Positions 43,915 through 54,836 of a DNA stretch of 64,000 nt are shown piece by piece (position 1 is the first letter of the stretch; each line of letters begins with the position of its first letter). The stretch is taken from assembly GCA_028571685.1 (NCBI GenBank), contig CM053156.1, positions 83,765,049-83,829,048 of the forward strand. Reading direction: 5' to 3'. The notes beneath the pieces were generated by a model. The model was not told the DNA's origin. It saw only the letters and a program-made list of their open reading frames with translations, and made no database searches. The position numbers were made by a program, and so were the translations under genes. This stretch comes from Heterohyrax brucei (lineage: Eukaryota; Chordata; Mammalia; Hyracoidea; Procaviidae).

Positions 43915-44099
43915 ACCCAAACCGAACCTGACACAGTCAAAAGGATCCCAACTTGCATTGACCTCATAGGATTTCTAAGCCTGCAAACCTCTCTGGAAAC
44001 TGACAGCCACATCTTTCTCCTGCCGCTGCTGGTAGTTTTGAATCCCTGACCTTTTTTGCTAGCAATCAGTTGGTTTAAGCATTATGCCACCTGGGATCC
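43915..44099 (-). mobile_element. AfroSINE, long form
   Basis: Antisense copy, 'acccaaaccgaacctgacac' to 'attatgccacctgggatcc'. Confidence 0.88.
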
Positions 44100-44239
44100 T
44101 AAAGGTAAAAGTAGTCAAGGAAAAGAGGGGCCACCTAGAACTGGTTGTCTTGATTTCTCACTGTACCTCTCACCTTATTTGCCATCAAGCTCAGTGCCAA
44201 GTGTGTCACCACATATGGACCCATACACCTGAGATCAGC

Positions 44240-44422
44240 AAACCAGGATCAAGTGCAGTCTACACACTTGTTTTTGTAAATAAAAGTTGAATGGAACACC
44301 AGTAAGGTCAAGTGTTTTCTTGTTGTTTATGGCTATTTTTGTGCTATTTTGAGTAACTGGCACAGAGGTTGTATGATCCACAAAGCCTAGCATATTTACT
44401 ATCTGGCCCTTTACCAAAAGAG
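44240..44422 (+). mobile_element. Old hAT DNA-transposon fragment
   Basis: 'tttttgtaaataaaagttga', then 'tttatggctatttttgtgct' and 'catatttactatctggccct' give the same order as the better known copies of this old mammalian hAT family. It covers more of the element than the fragment at 8764. Confidence 0.65.
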
Positions 44423-44669
44423 CTCTGTAGGAACTCTTCAAAACAGCACCATAAGCCTAAGAGACAGATATTATTACTAGCCCCATTTTGTGCCTGTAGA
44501 AAGTCATGCATTTAGTCAATGAAAGAATCAGTTTTCTGTCTAAACCTAAAATCTTATTATAGCACTGTGCCCTCACAAATGTCTCAGGGAGGGAAGGGGT
44601 GAATGGTAGGGACACCGGTGGGCTGGCAAGGGCATGCCCCACCTAAAAAAAGCTTCTAGAGTTCTGACA

Positions 44670-44872
44670 AAGAGCCCTAATGGCACAATCGTGAAGCACT
44701 CGGCTGATAACCTAAAGGTTGGCAGTTCAAACACACCAGCCGTTTCCTAGGAGAAAAGGCCTGGCAGTCTGCTCTTGAGAAGACTACAGCCTGGGAAACC
44801 CTAAGCAACAGTTCTACTCTGTCCTATAGGGTCACTATAAGTTGGGATTGACTTCCGGCCCCCAACAACAAT
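44670..44872 (+). mobile_element. AfroSINE, long form
   Basis: Sense copy, 'aagagccctaatggcacaat' to 'ttccggcccccaacaaca'. Confidence 0.9.
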
Positions 44873-45106
44873 GACAGCATCTCTCAGCCTCTCCTCCCAG
44901 GTTCAAGACTTTATCTGAAGAGCCAGCATAAACTTCTTCTAACTCTGAGAGAAATAAAGAGATTTTCTCCTTTGGGGATGATCATGGCCTTTGCATCATT
45001 TTTGTACATTTCCCTCAAAACCATGATGTGATCACTGATGAAGAAGAAATTCAGAACTTTGGAATGCAAAAATGTTTGACTCTGCCACATTTTTCTGATT
45101 TTTCTA

Positions 45107-45273
45107 AAACCCCCAAACCAAACCTGTTACTGCTGGATCGATTCCAACTTATAGTGACCCTATAGAACAGAGTAGGACTGACCCTTAGGATTTCTAAAGA
45201 ATTCCTGATAGATTCAAACTACTGAATTTGTAGACAGACATAGCTCTTAACCACTGTGCCACCAGGGTTTCCT
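45107..45273 (-). mobile_element. AfroSINE copy
   Basis: Antisense copy, 'aaaacccccaaaccaaacct' to 'gtgccaccagggtttcc'. It abuts an LTR fragment on its right. Confidence 0.9.
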
Positions 45274-45457
45274 TCTGGACTCTAGATAGTCTTACACATT
45301 GAGTCTTGTCCCACCAACGACTGTGCCACCCATCCTCCCTCATTACCATCACAGAGGCGGGGTTTATAGCATGGAGGAACAGTCCACCATACCAGGAGTC
45401 AGGGCCCTAACCAAATTTCTGCACACATTTTGGAGGGCACACAATTCAACCCATGAC
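45274..45457 (-). mobile_element. MaLR-like LTR fragment
   Basis: Only the antisense 5' part of the LTR remains, from 'acattgagtcttgtcccacc' to 'cacaattcaacccatgaca'. It looks cut off at the SINE side. Confidence 0.75.
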
Positions 45458-45484
45458 AATCTTGTTAATTAAAAAATAAAAATA

Positions 45485-45585
45485 AAAAACTTGTTGCCAT
45501 GTAGTCAATTCCAACTCATAGCAACACTACAAGACAGAGTGGAAGTGCCCATATAGGGTTACCAAGGAGTGGCTGGTAGTTTTGT
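45485..45585 (-). mobile_element. AfroSINE, head missing
   Basis: 'aaaaacttgttgccatgtag' to 'accaaggagtggctggtag'. The tRNA-like head is absent. Confidence 0.8.
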
Positions 45586-45639
45586 TCTCTTTGTAGCTTA
45601 GGGTAGTTCAATACACCTGTTGGTCACAGCAATCAACTA

Positions 45640-45795
45640 CTAACCAAATAGTTGGCTGCTCAAAACCACGGCACTCTGGAGAGAGGAGAAAACCACGGCA
45701 CTCTGCTTAAGTGGAGATTGAAAACCATGAAAACCCTAGTGGGGTCACTGTGAGTTGAAATTGACTCAGTGGCAGTGGTTTTGGTGTTTCTTAAT
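45640..45795 (+). mobile_element. AfroSINE with a small internal duplication
   Basis: Sense copy in which 'aaaaccacggcactctg' occurs twice, 27 bases apart (45663-45679 and 45690-45706). The tail 'gactcagtggcagtggtttt' is normal. Confidence 0.82.
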
Positions 45796-46197
45796 TTCTT
45801 AGGTGAAGTTCCAGGGACCCCTTACCCTGTCACCCTGAAGCACGTTCACTGGCCCTCTCTCACCATGTCGTGATCTTAGTGGAGGTCCAACTGTGGGGCA
45901 CCCCTCATGGGATGGACGTGGCTTCTGGCTCTACTGCTTGGTACAAATGGACACGTCTCACCTAAGTGAGTACAGGGACACTGCCCTGAGGACATGAGTC
46001 CTGAGGACTTGAGCTGTATCCTTCCCAGCAGCCTTTCTATGGCTGACTTGCTTACACCTCCTAGGTGGCAACCTCCAAACTGAGTTCAGTCTTTTCTGGC
46101 TTAAGACCCTCTGGGGTCAATGTCCCTGCTGTCTCCCATCTCCTCCAGCCTTCTAGAACTTTTTGGCACACACTCATCTACCCATGACACCATTTTA
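45796..46197. other. No gene; unassigned sequence
   Basis: I recognise no repeat, RNA or coding pattern here. Confidence 0.5.
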
Positions 46198-46351
46198 AAA
46201 CATAGAAAAACCTGTTGAAGTGGATTCTGACCCATGGCGACCCTACAGGACACAGTTGAACTGCTCCACAGCGTTTCCAAGTAGCACCTGGAATGGCCAA
46301 TCTTTTGGTTAGTAGCCATAGTTCTTAACCCCTATGCCACAGGGGTTTCTC
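46198..46351 (-). mobile_element. AfroSINE copy
   Basis: Antisense copy, 'acatagaaaaacctgttgaa' to 'tatgccacaggggtttct'. Confidence 0.87.
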
Positions 46352-46649
46352 TATGACACCATAATCTCCATTGTTTTCTTTATTTTTATTCCCTTCAACT
46401 ACTGACCCCATCGATAACTCTTTAAGACCTGTCTTCAAAACTTAAGTAAAAAAAAAAATTTCAATGCTAATTCCCTTTTCCTCAAGACTAAGAAATCTTG
46501 ATCTTCAGCCTATTCTCCTTTCCCTACAGAAGAAGATGTAGTTTCACTTTAGGGAAGGTCACTGTTACCTGCACACCTCCTAAACTGAACACCTACATGG
46601 GAGATGAAAACGAGACCAAAGACTCGGTCAGTTGCTCATATGCTGATGC

Positions 46650-46865
46650 TGATGTTGTTGTTGTTAGGCACTGTCAAGTTGATTCCAACTTGGAGCAACC
46701 CTGTGTAACAGGGTGGAACCACCCCATACGAATTTCTTGGCTATGATCTTTACAAAAGCAAACTTCTAGGTCCCCCCACCCACCCTCCCATAAGCTGTTG
46801 GGTGACTTTGAACTCGTAACTTGTTTGTTAGCATCTGAACACTTACTGTTGTACCACCTGGACTC
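46650..46865 (-). mobile_element. AfroSINE, long form, RTE-type tail
   Basis: The left end 'gttgttgttgttaggcactg' is the RTE-type tail (reverse of aacaacaac). The rest is 'gattccaacttggagcaacc' to 'tgttgtaccacctggactc'. Confidence 0.88.
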
Positions 46866-46944
46866 TTTCATATACTAATATGGTTAAATTCTAAAAATAC
46901 CAGTAATTGCATTATGCAGAATTCACTAAAGTCTTATCACATGC

Positions 46945-47150
46945 CAGGAGGGTACTTGGTGGCACAGATAGTTAAGCCCTCTGCAACAAACTCCAAATCG
47001 ACAGTTTGAACTCAGAGTTCCAAGGAAGACCTGGTCATCAGTGTCCGTTAAGGACACAGGCAAGAAAACCTTATGGGGCAGTTCTACTCTGTCGCATGAG
47101 ATCACGATGAGTCAGAATTGACTTCACAGCACCTAATAATAACAACAGCA
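46945..47150 (+). mobile_element. AfroSINE, long form, RTE-type tail
   Basis: Sense copy ending 'cacctaataataacaacagc', a good match to the RTE terminus at 40600-40621. Confidence 0.9.
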
Positions 47151-48499
47151 TGCCAACAAGTTTTGTGCAGATCCTGGCTGTGTGGATGCTTTGTCTTCCC
47201 ATCTCATTATAAGTTCCCTAAAAATAGAACCAGTTAGAAGGATTTTTGATAATCCTTTGTATCTACCTTCAATGTGACAGCAGTGGCATTTAGACGTTTG
47301 CTGAGTGCATTATGGATCATTCAATAAATGCTTCCAAATCAGCTTTCTGGATTTGGAATCTTTTTTTTTCCCTAATATTTGGAAGACAGTTTGAAAGAAT
47401 AATACCTTTATAAGAGCGTTAAGCTCAGTCATGCCATCAAAAATGCAATGTTTTCAGAAAGCCCGGCTGATGCTGGTTGATTCCATCTGGCTTGACGGTG
47501 TTAGGCTAACAGCCCTCTCTCCCTCAGTCCTTGGAAATACACCTCCTTCAGTAATTAGCCTTCCACCTCCGTTCCAAAGGGAGGTTCAGCTCAGTCTGTG
47601 CCTTGCCTCTCAAGCCTTCCTTGCCTTGGCAGCCCCTAGTTGGGTCAGCAGTGTGGTTCCTGTGCATTATATGATCTCACCTCCAGGACCTTCCATGAAT
47701 GGTGAGTGTCATCATCCCTCTGTCTTTCCATCATATTCCCATCAGCGCTGCTTTTCTGATCTTTGCCGATTCTTACTATCCTTCAGGTAACACAATAGAA
47801 AGTGAAAACATAATCAACACATGAAGATGGGAAAATGTACATTTTCTACTTCCTCAGTCTTGCCCTGATATACACATATGACAGGCTGCATCAGCTAGCC
47901 ACTGAATCCTAGAAATTTGGATAATGGTACCAAATGAATGTTAATTTTATGGCCATGTAGAGAGTAGTAATGGATTTTGGAATGTCATTTCAGTTAAATA
48001 TTTATTATCATTATGCATGTGTATGGATATCTTGTTTAATAAAGGAGGACATTTATCTCTCTGCAGATGTGTATACACATATACATGCACTGTATTTTGT
48101 GTTTATGTAATGTAGCCAAACCAGTGAAATATACCTGGGGCTATGTCACAGCCCTAACTCTGAGGCTGAATCCGTATTCATGAAAATTCATTCACTGATG
48201 TTGTGCTCTTAACCCTGAAAGCCGCCAACAGTTGTGTGTGATCATGAAAAAATAATGCGAATGAAACCCTGGAATTTCTGGTCAAATAAATGCTGGAATA
48301 ATTACATTATTACATCTGATATTCTTAGAAATTTCACTTGGAACAGCAGTGTCTCTGAAAGCATTGAGTTAACTTTTATATAGCAGGCACTTGACCACGG
48401 AAAGAAGTACACCTTGTGTGTCTCCCATGGGCCACCTGGGGTTTAGCGTATTTCCGCTGAGAGTGGAGAGCAAGTAAATAATGCTGTTTTCTAGTTACC
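47151..48499. other. No gene; unassigned sequence of 1.35 kb
   Basis: 47190-47335 may be an old L2 tail ('cattcaataaatgcttcc'). A 119-codon open frame at 47431-47790 has no family features. Confidence 0.45.
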
Positions 48500-48653
48500 C
48501 GCCTGCTGCTAAAGAGCGGATTGCAACTCGTAGGAATCCTGTAGGGCAGAGGAGAACTGTCCCATAGAAGCTTGCAAGGAGCACATGGTGATTTGAACTA
48601 ACAGGCTTTGGTTAGCAACTGTAACACTTAACCACTACATCACCAGGGTTTCC
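48500..48653 (-). mobile_element. AfroSINE copy
   Basis: Antisense copy, 'cgcctgctgctaaagagcgg' to 'acatcaccagggtttcc'. Confidence 0.87.
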
Positions 48654-49062
48654 GTATTTCCAGTTGTACATTCCAAAAAGTGTTCTTTGTAATTGATTCA
48701 GAAAATAATGTTCCAGCAAATTATCTGAATTTCTAAAAACATGTTTCTTAAGTATCTTTGAACCCTCACGCAGGAGAAGGTTCTGTCTTAGGCTTATGGG
48801 CTCCAGACTTGCATGACCACTCTGGCTCTGAGGTTCCAAAGGTCTTTCTTATATGAAAAGGAAAATCTGCATGTTTTCCTAATTGAGGTTCCAGGTTGTC
48901 ATCTTACCAGTGACTGACACGTTTTATTTTCTGAAATTCAAGAAAGCTGTTTTCTGAAGTCTAAACATTGATGTCGAATAGGGCATATGGTGACATCCCC
49001 AACTGTTCTCCATCCCCCAACAGACGGCTTTATAGCTCTGTCTATGGATATAACTTTGTCCA

Positions 49063-49604
49063 TGTCTGCATGGATTGAATTGTGTCCCCCCAAAAATATG
49101 TGCAGTGATTTGGCTGGGCCAGGATTCCCTGTGTTCTGTGACTGCCCTCTATTTTGTGATTCTTCTGATGCTGTAAATCCTAATCTCTGCCTGGGCTAAT
49201 ATCCGACTTGACGGCACTTGGTGGACTTGGCTAAAAGAGGATTACAGTGGGACTGCAACACCCTTGCTGAGGGAGTTTCCCTGGAGTACAGCTTGCACCA
49301 CCCTTTATCCTTTCATCCTATGGAAAATAAAAAGAGGCAGAAGCAAGCAGAGTTTGGAACCTCAGACCACCAAGAAGGCAGCACCAAGAGCAGAGCACAC
49401 CCTTTGGACCTGAGGTTCTCCTGCCAAGATATTGTCACTGGATTTGGACTCAGCCTACCAGACTGTGATCATTTCTCTTATTGAGTGGACTTGTAATTCA
49501 TAAATGGATTTGTGACCTACCAGACTGTGACAGTGAAGTTTCTCTTGATGAAACCATCCACTCTGTGGTATTTGCATTAGAGCAGCACTAGCTGACTGAG
49601 ACAA
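49063..49604 (+). mobile_element. MaLR-like solo LTR with target duplication, sense
   Basis: It begins 'tgtctgcatggattgaattg' and ends 'gcactagctgactgagaca'. It is flanked by tgtcca at 49057-49062 and 49605-49610. Near its end about 55 bases are duplicated ('cctaccagactgtga' at 49456 and 49518), which makes it longer than the 26385 copy. Confidence 0.88.
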
Positions 49605-49610
49605 TGTCCA

Positions 49611-50402
49611 AGAATCTATCTACATTTATGGCTAAAACTCTATGTTAACATGGTCTTAAGAAAAGTTCTTGAAAGATACCCCCCAAGTGGCTGCTAGCTG
49701 TTATCTCTAGGGTGTAGTTAGGAGACACTCATTTCACAGTTTCTGTTTCTATATTGGTTGAGAAGTTCACAATCACAGCTACTGGGTACAAGTCTCAGTC
49801 TATAAATGTGAGTGTGCCAAAAATACGTTCTTTGAGTGTGTCATCATTCTGCAAGAGGGCGCATGGAATGTCAGAACAGCAGCTGGATTGAGAGGCAGCA
49901 ATCTCACTTTTTTGTGTGTCCTCCATTTCACCTTGGCATCTGTAGACACCCTGATCCCCATCTGGTCTTCTCTCATTGGTCCAGGAATGTCTACTGCATT
50001 CCTCTCTGCATGACATTGAGGCCTCCTCATACCCTCAGCTGTCCTTAAACTAACTTATTCCTGCTCCCAGGCACGTGGGAGACATTCCTTCTTCCTGCTC
50101 TGCCCCGCTGCCAGGAAGCTCGGCTCAGATGTGTGCTGAAGACAGAACCAACAGGATGCCTTCAGAAACAAGAACTGCGTCTCACAAGAGTCACTGAGGA
50201 AGGAATTCTGCTTCATGGGGGCAGTAGAATAAAAGCAAAATAAACACGTGGCAGATGTGGTGCTCCATCCCAAACAACTTTTCTGAAGATTTACCCAAAG
50301 CCCTTCTGTTGTCACAGTAGGCTTAGAGCAACTGCAGTGGCGTATATACAGAATGGCATCAGCAAAATGTAGGTTGACTCTTGTCTTCATCGTTCAGTAG
50401 AG
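49611..50402. other. No gene; unassigned sequence
   Basis: I see no repeat family. Overlapping open frames at 49795-50390 on both strands have no domain signature. Confidence 0.45.
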
Positions 50403-50410
50403 CTGGGGCT
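50403..50410. repeat. Left 8-base target duplication of a hAT MITE
   Basis: ctggggct here and again at 50770-50777. Eight bases is the target length expected for hAT transposons. Confidence 0.9.
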
Positions 50411-50769
50411 CAGGGGTGGATTACAAGCAGGATAAACGGGGGCTTACTTGTGCTTACTTACTAATCTGTAGTGGACACTTTCTTTGATGTGGTGAACTTG
50501 TGTACCACAGATTAGTAAGCACAAGTAAGTCTGTGCTTACCTTGCTCACTAGGTCATCTGTCCCTGTCAGGGATTTGAAATTTGAAAAGACGGTTTGATT
50601 CTGCAAGTAGGTGCTGTGGGGTTGGGAGACAGACAGATGCCAGCCATAGCCAGAAGCAGAGTCTTTGAACTGATGAAAAAATGTACAACTGGCTTGGCGT
50701 CTACCACACATGGTCTGGTAAGCAAGGAGAGCACCGTGCTTACCTTGTCTGTGGGGTGAGCCACCCCTG
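50411..50769. mobile_element. Palindromic hAT-type MITE (copy A), complete
   Basis: The element begins CAGGGGTGG and ends CCACCCCTG, a perfect 9-base terminal inverted repeat with weaker similarity further in. It is bounded by identical 8-base duplications. Inside, 50443-50468 and 50508-50529 form a long hairpin (cttacttgtgcttac.. against ..gtaagcacaagtaag). It encodes nothing, so it would have depended on a hAT transposase supplied elsewhere. Copies B (61353) and C (63283) belong to the same family. Confidence 0.88.
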
Positions 50770-50777
50770 CTGGGGCT
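50770..50777. repeat. Right 8-base target duplication of a hAT MITE
   Basis: ctggggct, identical to 50403-50410. Confidence 0.9.
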
Positions 50778-51959
50778 ATTTATTAATCTCTGTAAAGATC
50801 TCTTTTTTTTTTTGTCTTTTAAGCAGGGAAATAACTACATCATTGGTTTGTGTGACAGCAAATAAGGGCTGCAATAAGCAAACAGTTAATGTGAACACTA
50901 ATGCCTAGTGTTCAAAGGCAGACAGTTTCACCAATTCAGCATTCACACCACAGAAAGTCGACACTGTGAGAGTTAGAACTGCAGAGGTGCTCTAATCACA
51001 GCTCCTTCCATCTGAACTGCCCTTCACCTATTGAAAATTTGGCTATTTTTGCCTTCTACAAACCAACAAAAATTATGCAGTGCAAACTGTGAGAGCTGGA
51101 ACTCAAAGAGACTGTCTTTGTTTTTCCAGGTCTCAAAGGTTTTCTGCTTTTGGTAGGATGTACTCTACCCGTTTTCCTACCATTCCTTCTAGAGAAAAAC
51201 ATTTTAATTTTCCTTCTCAGACAGGTTTCCACCTCACACAGGTTCTGGCTTCCACAGGTTTTACTATATTTGCTTGTGTTCTCATAAAACTGCATTTTAC
51301 GAATTATATTTAGATTTTACTTTTACACTGGGTAGCTTGAGAAAGCTGGAGCCTTGAGCAGAGGAAGCTGAGTTTAAAGCCACTCTGAGCTACTCCTTGC
51401 ACTGCCAGTGACCACACACAGCATTTACAATCTCCTACTAGCGTTTGTCCACTTGATTGAGAAACTCGGGTCTTTTGAAATTCCAGCTTTGCATCCGCAT
51501 CACCTTCACTTTGCTGTAGTCTCCTATTCTGAAAAATCACCCGGGAGTTTATTTGTTTTCCAGAATATGCATATCACCTAACAATTACCAAGGTCTTTGG
51601 AAACAGCAATCAGTTAGTTTGGCTTACCACTGGAAAAGCTTCACATGCAATTATGGATGGGTATTGTTCCTTATTTCAGTGGTGTGCCAGGTGAAGGATG
51701 GTTTGGAATCTAGGGAAACATAATTTGAGACAAATTGAGTCCAGAGCTAATCCTCCCCATGCCATCCATCTCAGCACTGCAATTCGTGTTGATACTGAAC
51801 TTGAGCTTGTGTGTTGCCTACCCTGAGGCTCTCTACTTTTTTTAGGGGTGGCAATTTGCATTTTTCTGCAGTTCCAACTTTAGCAGAGTGAGGATTTCTC
51901 AATAAGAATAGTCTAAAGTCAAATCTTGCTGGAGCCATTTGGTAAGGAGCGAACTGTAA
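50778..51959. other. No gene; unassigned sequence of 1.2 kb
   Basis: A T-run is at 50804-50814. Nothing else is recognised. Confidence 0.5.
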
Positions 51960-52117
51960 AGTGGAAAACCTTGTGGCCCAGTAGCTAACCAAAAGCTGGC
52001 GGTTCATGACCACGAGCTGCTTCTTGGAAACTCTATGGAGCAGTTCTGTTCTGTCCTATAGGGTCGCTATGGGCCACAATGGACTTGATGGCAGGCGGTT
52101 TGCTGTTTTGGTTTTGA
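51960..52117 (+). mobile_element. AfroSINE copy
   Basis: Sense copy, 'ggaaaaccttgtggcccagt' to 'tgctgttttggttttg'. A deletion removed about 20 bases of the head. Confidence 0.88.
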
Positions 52118-52847
52118 CTATAATGTTAGATAAAAGCACAGAGAGGAGTCAGCAAAGGGAATGAAAGCCTGGGGGAAGAGGCAGATGTTACCATCAATAC
52201 GCAGTAAAACTTGTGAAAGCTGAATCCTGTGTAAGGCAGAAACATGTCATAGAAGCAAAACACGAGTATCTCCTAGGAAACCAACAGAAAATGATTGAAA
52301 CATGGAAAACCAAGACAGTCCCATCAAGTTCTTGCTCCCATAGGTTTACAATTGAATCTTAAATCAATGCTTAGTAATTCTTCACCTTACCCTATGAAAT
52401 ACAGTGAATAAGCTCATAGCACACATTGAGAAAGCAGTTCCTTGAAACCACATGAACACTTGGTCTGTTTATATGGCTATAAAAATACCAGGTAGTCTGT
52501 TTTGTTTTTGTGAAATGGCTATTTCTGGGCCTTTCAGTTGCGACTGAGGATTTGAAAAGATGGGTAGGATTCAAACTGCGAAAGTCAAGTTGGCCCTTGA
52601 CTCAGGCCTGGCTATTTTTGGTTTTTTTTTACCTAACAAAGCCACAGGGTCAGGGACATGCAATAGTCCCTTTGTGGGCAGCTATCACTGGGAGAGTCAG
52701 CTGCCAAGACACAAAGGCCTGTTTCTACCCTGGTGAAGAACCTTACATGAAATCAGTTCAACTGCTGTTGTTCTCCGCTATTGGGAAGATAGTCGGACTT
52801 AGTTGCTTTTTCTTTAGCAGCATACGATGCTGTCTATGTTGTTTTCT
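52118..52847. other. No gene; unassigned sequence
   Basis: A 174-codon open frame starts at 52510 and runs into the SINE at 52848. This is the longest non-transposon-like frame in the window, but its last third is SINE sequence and the rest shows no domain. Confidence 0.5.
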
Positions 52848-53060
52848 GAAGCCATCAGTGGCTCAAACAGCTAAGGGCTATGCTGCCAGCCTGAAGGCTG
52901 GTGGATTCAAACTCACCCAGAGGTGTATCAGAAGACAGACCTGGTCCTGTCTGCTTCTGCAAAGGCCCAGCCTTGAAGACTCTGTAGAAAGCAGTTCTAC
53001 TCTGCACACATGGCATCTCATGAATCAGAATTGACTCACTGGAAACTAACAGCAACAATA
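52848..53060 (+). mobile_element. AfroSINE, long form
   Basis: Sense copy, 'atcagtggctcaaacagcta' to 'gaaactaacagcaacaata', with the RTE-type end. Confidence 0.9.
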
Positions 53061-53335
53061 CTGCTTTAAGAATTTAGTTTGCCTGAATCTGTAGCCTGTC
53101 ACTGATGTATACGTCTTTCTCTTAAAACCTAACTATAAAGCAGATCACATGTCTGGGACATGTCTTTCTCCATAGTAACTAGGATGTTATCTGGGATAGG
53201 TGATAAAAACAAATAAATGTATTGAAGAATTGTGAATGAAAATATCTTAAGGCAATAGAGAGAAAGGAATATAGGCTATAAAAATGGAATTAACGTACAT
53301 AAATTCCAGCAGTGTCCCACTCCTATACATAAAAT

Positions 53336-53519
53336 TTTCACTGCCTAAATTTTTTTCAGCAGTAGACTGCCAAGTCCTCTTCTAGTCTGTCTTAGTACGG
53401 GAGCTCAGTTGAGACATGTTCACCGTGGATGACCCTAACGGGATTTGAACACCTGTGGCATGTCTTCCTAGCATCATAGTAATGCACAAGTCACCCGCAG
53501 TACTACAGACTAACAGATG
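53336..53519 (-). mobile_element. Inverted RTE 5' segment
   Basis: Read on the minus strand it contains 'atgatgctaggaagacatgc', 'ctaagacagactagaagagg' and 'acttggcagtctactgctga'. This is the RTE 5' segment also seen in sense orientation at 32437-32651. It abuts the sense RTE body at 53520. Confidence 0.8.
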
Positions 53520-54836
53520 ATTTGGGGTTGGAAGCCATTCAAAATAAGACTGTGGAAGAGCCGCCTCCTCAAAACAGTCAACCTTAATGACTTAGGTGGG
53601 ATCAAGCTTTCGGAACCTTCATCTGCTGATGTGGCACAGCTTAAAATGAGAAAGAGCAGCTGCAAACATCCATGAATAATCAGAATGCGGAACGCACAAA
53701 GTTCAAGTGGGATTCAGACGAGGATTGTCATTGCTAATGTTAGATGAATCCTGACTGAAAACAGAGAATACCAGAAAGACATCTGTCTGTGTTGTAATGA
53801 CTGTGCAGGAGCTTTCAACTGTGTGGATTATAACAAATTATGGATAACCTTAAAAATAATGTGAATTCCAAAATACATAATTGTGCTTATGAGGGACCTG
53901 CATATACATCAAGTGGCAGTTGTTCAAACAGAATAAGGATACACTGTGTGGTTTAAAGGAAAGATCTGCATCCAGGCTGTATCCTTTCACCATATTTATT
54001 CAAACTTCATGCTGAAATAATTCAAAAAGCTGGAGTATATGAAGAAGAAAGTTGTTTCAGGATCGAAGGAAGACTCACTAACAACCTGCATTGCCCACAT
54101 GATACAACCTTGCTTGCTGAAAGTGAAGAGAACTTGAGGCACTTATTGATAAAAATCAAAGACTACAGCCTTCAGTATAAAGAAAACAGAAATCCTCCGA
54201 ACTAGAGCAATAAGGAACATCAGAATCAACAGAGGAAAAATTGAAATTATCAAGGATTTAATTTTGCTTGGATCCACAATCAATGCCCATGGAAGCAGCA
54301 GTTGAGAAATCAAAAGACTCGTTGCACTGGGCAAATCTGCTTCAAAAGTCTTCTTTAAGGTATTAAAAGGCAAAGATGTCACTTTAAGGACTAAGGTGCA
54401 CCTGACTCAAGCCGTGAAGCTTTCAGTTGCCTCGTGTGCATTGTGAAAGCTGGACAATGAATAAGAAAGACTGAGGAAGAATCTATGCTTTTGAACTATG
54501 GTGTTGACGGAGAACACTGACTATACCATGGACTGCCAGAAGAGAGAAAAAGTTTGTCTTGGAAGAAATACAGCCAGGATGATCATTAGAAGCGAGGATG
54601 GCAAGACTTTATCTTATATACTTTGGACATGTTATCAGAAGGGCCCAGTCCCTGGAGAAGGGCATCTTGTCTGATAAAGGGTCAGGGAAAAAGAGGATGA
54701 CCTTCAACGAGATATCCTGACACAGTGGCTGCAACAACGGGCTCAGGTATAACAGGGACAATGAAGACGAGGAAAGACTGGGCAGGCCCTCCTTCTAGTG
54801 TACAAAGGTCACTAATGAGTTGAAACCTAACAACAA
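53520..54836 (+). mobile_element. RTE LINE with deletion and 5' inversion
   Basis: It starts with 5' sequence ('tttggggttggaagccattc', 'gaagagccgcctcctcaaaa') up to about 53706 and then jumps to the reverse-transcriptase region ('ttcaagtgggattcagacga') and continues to the 3' end ('tgaaacctaacaacaata'). The whole endonuclease and the first part of the reverse transcriptase are missing. Confidence 0.87.
53720..54700 (+). pseudogene. RTE reverse-transcriptase remnant, inactivated
   Basis: The DNA follows the RTE coding order (the 'ENREYQKD' block, the 'LNNLHC' block near 54080 where YADD codons would lie, now damaged, then 'LAESEENLRHL'). Frameshifts and stops are frequent. At 54175 a short deletion removes the 'GLHLN' segment. 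Confidence 0.78.

Noticed and set aside
47431..47790. 119-codon open frame
   Set aside because: No domain, no conservation evidence available, and a length within chance expectation for this composition.
50443..50529. Hairpin as a microRNA precursor
   Set aside because: Arms and loop are the conserved interior of a DNA transposon family. Nothing specifically indicates small-RNA processing, though MITE hairpins can give rise to such genes.
52510..53034. 174-codon open frame on the plus strand
   Set aside because: The last third is AfroSINE sequence (from 52848), the rest shows no domain, and there is no splice, promoter or family support.
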